In this document: positions 38,262 to 40,917 of the stretch, in pieces | Position numbering within the stretch: the first letter of the stretch is position 1 | How the letters are laid out: each line of letters starts with the position of its first letter | IMG/VR virus record: IMGVR_UViG_3300021062_000008 | Coordinates: 1 to 40,917 of that record | Reading direction: 5' to 3' (one strand) | From: a virus | DNA length: 40,917 nt | Notes under the pieces: generated by a model | Told to the model about the DNA's origin: nothing | The model's input: only the letters and a program-made list of their open reading frames with translations | Database searches by the model: none | Made by a program: the position numbers and the translations under genes

Positions 38262-39092
38262 CTAATACAATCGGGTTTGGTTTACTGATTGTGCAAAATT
38301 GACTACATCTTCTAGCTTTCGAAGATATTCTTTGGTGCTGCGCTGTGGCTGGATAACGATTCCTGAACTGCGAAACTTCTTCATCAGCAGATCATGGTCC
38401 ACTTTCTGGTAAGCAACATTTAAGGCAACGATCCAGTCACGACTACGCCAAGTGGTTTTGAAAATACCACGATCATCGATATGGGGGCGTAAGTCCATTA
38501 AGCGATCAGCCATTTCGTACGCATTATCCTCATCTTCAATCACAAACTCACCACGCTTAAAGGTTGTTAAATTATTGCGGTCCCGTCGTCCCCCACTCAT
38601 CAGGATCAATCCAGTCGACACTGGGAAACCATACTCGTCGATAAATTCTCGTAACTTAATGTAGTTCTTATTCCCTTGGGCTGCGTAGAAGTTCAAGAAA
38701 TCACGCATTTTCCAAGGTTCGTTGTTGTAGTTCAACAGCTGCATATCGTTAAGGCTGGTGTTGGGAACAACTACGTATGAAATCGGTAGATGTAGCCGTC
38801 GGGCGGCTTCTAGGCGATGTTGACCGTCGATGACTTCCATCTTCGGGGTGACTAATATTGGATTCCAAGGCAGCAGGTTATGCATTGAAATGGACGCCAT
38901 GATTTTGTTGACGTGTCCGGCTTGCAACTTGCGGTTTGACTCAATGGTCTTGAACTGCGAATAGTCTTCCGTGGTCTGAATTTTCACCCCTTCTTTTATG
39001 GCTTTCCGTTCAAGCGCTACGCTGTCTAACAGTGAGTTTGCCATAGGAACCTTTCGTGCCACCTCCTTATTGATTATTGATTTTATTTGCAT
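38262..39092 (-). CDS. ParB/Srx-like domain protein, 276 aa
   Basis: ATG 39092 (MQIKSI) follows TAGGTGGAAGCA. Around residues 88-95, VIDGQHRLEAARRL with IPISYVVV-like strand after it is the ParB/sulfiredoxin-fold signature (D-GxHR). N-terminal DYSQFKTIESNRKLQAGHVNKIMASI matches similar phage proteins. It may bind DNA or act as a nuclease or NTPase; ParB-like CTPase motifs are not complete. Region 200-276 is basic and helical. Confidence 0.7.
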   Translation of the reverse strand: MQIKSIINKEVARKVPMANSLLDSVALERKAIKEGVKIQTTEDYSQFKTIESNRKLQAGHVNKIMASISMHNLLPWNPILVTPKMEVIDGQHRLEAARRLHLPISYVVVPNTSLNDMQLLNYNNEPWKMRDFLNFYAAQGNKNYIKLREFIDEYGFPVSTGLILMSGGRRDRNNLTTFKRGEFVIEDEDNAYEMADRLMDLRPHIDDRGIFKTTWRSRDWIVALNVAYQKVDHDLLMKKFRSSGIVIQPQRSTKEYLRKLEDVVNFAQSVNQTRLY

Positions 39093-39109
39093 TGCTTCCA
39101 CCTATTGAA

Positions 39110-39424
39110 TTAATAAGTAAATTTTTCAGGGTCTAAGTGTGGGAAAAACACACACGCTTCGTCTTTGCTTAATTTCGCACCGTGGCGAGCTATTTGAATG
39201 GCGTCTACAGCCTCGTCTTTGCCCCCAGAAATGAGATTAAGGGCCAGCTCGTTACTTACATCTTCTGGAAACGCAACGTAGCGTACAGGGCCAATATAGG
39301 CCTTCCAGCGGTCTAATATGGTGTCGCGGGTAGCAACGATACCTACTGTGTCACGGCCAGCACGCCATTCGACGTCAATGATTTCGATGTGGTCAAAGTC
39401 AGGGTGTTTTATTGGCAGATTCAT
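39110..39424 (-). CDS. Hypothetical protein, 104 aa
   Basis: Strand-like N-terminal segments (HIEIIDVEWRAGRDTVGIVAT) and a small helical centre (ALNLISGGKDEAVDAIQI). It ends FFPHLDPEKFTY. Overlaps the zinc-ribbon gene by four bases. Confidence 0.6.
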   Translation of the reverse strand: MNLPIKHPDFDHIEIIDVEWRAGRDTVGIVATRDTILDRWKAYIGPVRYVAFPEDVSNELALNLISGGKDEAVDAIQIARHGAKLSKDEACVFFPHLDPEKFTY

Positions 39425-39741
39425 AGTGGTCTACCGTTTTCGTCGTATTCCCAGTCTTTGCCCTCAAGTGGATCGTCTTCATCTACAGGGCTTAAGCCGC
39501 GAACACAGGCTAGGCACATTTTATCGGCTTCGATGTAGTCTTTGGCATCGACAACCTGGCGACAACGTGGGCAGCGTACCTTGGTGGCGTCCCCTATTGG
39601 TCGGTTGTTCCACTCATCTTTTTTGCAGATGTAGCAAACGCGACCATCAACGCCTTCCAGCGTATTGCCGTAAGACCATTCACGGAAGGTTAGGACCTTG
39701 CCGCACTTCCCACATCGACCATAAGTGTCATTTCCCGTCAT
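39421..39741 (-). CDS. Double zinc-ribbon protein, 106 aa
   Basis: Two four-Cys units are visible: CGKC/CYIC (residues 10-13, 36-39) and CPRC/CLAC (about 57-60, 74-77). Likely a nucleic-acid or protein adaptor of the early operon. The end is acidic. Confidence 0.7.
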   Translation of the reverse strand: MTGNDTYGRCGKCGKVLTFREWSYGNTLEGVDGRVCYICKKDEWNNRPIGDATKVRCPRCRQVVDAKDYIEADKMCLACVRGLSPVDEDDPLEGKDWEYDENGRPL

Positions 39742-39743
39742 AG

Positions 39744-39941
39744 TTAGCCTTTCGCGATTTCTGCCATCTTATTCAAAAGCTCAAGTAAGCCTTCGATGAC
39801 AGTGTTCTGGCTGTCGCGGGATTTTTCCAAGCTTCTGATGCGGGCTTCCAGCATTCGTACTCTCTTTTCCAGCCCTTCGTCGGTTTCTTCTTCTTCCGTG
39901 TCGTAGTCGTTATCTGTTGGGGTTTGGTTGTATTCAGCCAT
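39744..39941 (-). CDS. Small coiled-coil protein, 65 aa
   Basis: Residues 1-22 are acidic; 25-60 form regular leucine heptads (KRVRMLEARIRSLEKSRDSQ), a dimeric coiled coil. Ribosome site AGAAAGGAATCAAA. Possibly an SSB or transcription partner. Confidence 0.65.
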   Translation of the reverse strand: MAEYNQTPTDNDYDTEEEETDEGLEKRVRMLEARIRSLEKSRDSQNTVIEGLLELLNKMAEIAKG

Positions 39942-39957
39942 TTTGATTCCTTTCTGA

Positions 39958-40506
39958 TTAGATGTTTAACTCGTCTAAATTAATTTCATCACTGACCGGT
40001 GTTGTAGGTGCTGGCGGTGGTGTAGCTGGTTTGTGGCCAAACTGGGCGGCTACTTCTTCGGCGGTCATCGAAACGATTACTTTGCCGTTATTGAATTGGC
40101 CAAAATAGGTTGCGACCTGAAGGATATGTTGACCCTGCATTTCTTCCATAGCTTTGGCGTATTCTTTGTTGGCTAGAAGGATATTGGCTTTAGTGGTGCA
40201 GTACTGGATCGCGTTCGTTAGGGCGTTCTGTCGCTCAATACTTGCTTGCTTTTCTGGGCTTTCACCTTTGCCCCAATTTCCCCCACCCCCACCACGGGCC
40301 TTATTGAAACGTGGTCCGTAGTTGGTCATCTCAATGTCGCCCTCAACTTCCCCGCTGGGTACTGGCTGGCCTTCGAAGACGGAAAATTCGGCCATTTCTT
40401 CTTTGCCGGTTTCGTCGACAAAGGTACACATGTATTTGTTCATTGTTTTACCGGCCTTCGTAGTGAAGCTGCCGGTAGGCGCTGCTAATTTAATTGTATA
40501 TTTCAT
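39958..40506 (-). CDS. Single-stranded DNA-binding-like protein, 182 aa
   Basis: The N-terminal 60 residues are beta-rich (KYTIKLAAPTGSFTTKAGK, then KYMCTFVDETGKEEMAEF), as in OB-fold proteins, followed by a Gly-rich loop, a helical middle and an acidic C-terminal tip (SDEINLDELNI) like that through which SSBs recruit partners. Overlaps the YopX-like gene by 17 bases. Family identity is inferred. Confidence 0.6.
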   Translation of the reverse strand: MKYTIKLAAPTGSFTTKAGKTMNKYMCTFVDETGKEEMAEFSVFEGQPVPSGEVEGDIEMTNYGPRFNKARGGGGGNWGKGESPEKQASIERQNALTNAIQYCTTKANILLANKEYAKAMEEMQGQHILQVATYFGQFNNGKVIVSMTAEEVAAQFGHKPATPPPAPTTPVSDEINLDELNI

Positions 40507-40849
40507 AATTTTCTTCTCCCGTTAATTCGGGGTTATCAAATCTATTGCCAATTACTTTGGCGAAGGCCTTCATGCCTTCCGAAGTGAAATTGAAATGATG
40601 GTTTCTATCACCGAATCCGCTATCGGTCCTAATAATTCCAATTGGTCGTAAACCGCTAAAGTCCACGTAGTCACCTTCGAAGATGTCGTTTCCGTCCATA
40701 TCTACCCAACCGGTCCACTGGACTAAAACCCCCTCATCATGTTCGATGACTATTTCCAGTACCCCATCTTCACTACTGGCACCTAGTTCAAAGTTTGCTA
40801 CCCATTCCTTATTGATCTTGTCCCAAATCTTAAACTTAAGTACGTCCAT
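40490..40849 (-). CDS. YopX-like protein, 119 aa
   Basis: It matches the YopX pattern: KFKIWDKINKEWV at the start, VLVQWTGWVDMDGNDIFEGDYVDF in the middle and VIGNRFDNPEL at the end. YopX proteins are frequent in phage early operons of Gram-positive hosts; the function is unknown. ATG 40849 follows TTTAGGGGGCCGA. The first 59 bases are repeated at the left end of the window because of the circular overlap. Confidence 0.85.
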   Translation of the reverse strand: MDVLKFKIWDKINKEWVANFELGASSEDGVLEIVIEHDEGVLVQWTGWVDMDGNDIFEGDYVDFSGLRPIGIIRTDSGFGDRNHHFNFTSEGMKAFAKVIGNRFDNPELTGEENYEIYN

Positions 40850-40917
40850 TCGGCCCCCTAAATGAATAGCGAGCTATATCGACCCCCCCAAGTATATATG
40901 CCCGTCGGGGCGAAAAG
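40791..40917. repeat. Terminal direct repeat, right copy
   Basis: Identical to 1-127. Treat 40,790 bp as the circular unit; gene order runs on from here to the 37-aa ORF and the structured leader at the left end. Confidence 0.95.

Overview
The window is one complete tailed-phage genome in circular form. The first 127 bases recur exactly as the last 127 (1-127 = 40791-40917), so the unit length is 40,790 bp. The genes fit a short-tailed, podovirus-like phage: split large terminase, P22-type portal, scaffold, SU10-like (DUF5309) major capsid protein, adaptor, a large tail-nozzle protein, two long internal/ejection proteins, tail fibre, amidase and holin candidates. No tail tube, sheath or tape measure is seen. 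The standard bacterial code, sigma70-like promoters (TTGACA/TATAAT), DnaA boxes and a replisome-organizer-type initiator point to a bacterial host, perhaps Gram-positive-like. I cannot name the host. No integrase or recognisable repressor was found.

Layout. About 0.05-0.7 kb (-): a small leaderless gene and then a long folded leader that feeds, across the circle junction, into the leftward operon at 40.85-35.0 kb. About 0.87-3.0 kb (+): a small membrane protein, a DnaA-box cluster, the replication initiator and small proteins, then an iteron-like non-coding stretch at 3.0-3.3 kb. About 3.3-8.5 kb (+): a train of small overlapping genes, the small terminase, tRNA-Pro(UGG), and a large terminase split into ATPase and nuclease polypeptides with a 120-residue ORF between them. 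About 8.5-14.5 kb (+): head genes. About 14.6-20.5 kb (+): six translationally coupled sugar genes (four glycosyltransferases, a methyltransferase, an NDP-sugar epimerase) inside the virion operon. About 20.6-32.9 kb (+): adaptor, nozzle, a CAP-domain moron, ejection proteins, fibre and lysis genes. About 32.9-34.7 kb: a stand-alone structured RNA, a zinc-finger gene and a patatin phospholipase. About 35.0-40.85 kb (-): HNH/NinG-like protein, mucin-like membrane protein, an Acb2/Tad1-like protein, a prohibitin, a ParB-like protein, SSB-like and YopX-like proteins.

Regulation is the most unusual part. (1) A semi-palindrome TAAA-CCCCC-TTTA lies in or beside seven promoters spread over the genome and looks like an operator regulon covering early genes and isolated morons. 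(2) Five genes have a -10 box placed five or, as a rule, exactly six nucleotides before the start codon, predicting leaderless mRNAs, including a 34-bp back-to-back divergent pair. (3) Four late leaders share promoter, six bases, AACTAR, about ten bases, GAGAACC, then an intrinsic terminator just before a structural operon, suggesting a common antitermination signal. (4) Three further RNA structures (a roughly 300-nt leader, a roughly 240-nt independent RNA and a pseudoknot before the sugar operon) are not explained by any gene.

The accessory genes (cyclic-nucleotide sponge candidate, patatin, prohibitin with a tail-anchored neighbour, CAP protein, glycosyl cluster) suggest a phage that manipulates host envelope and immunity. 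Functions come from motifs read by eye; no database search was possible.
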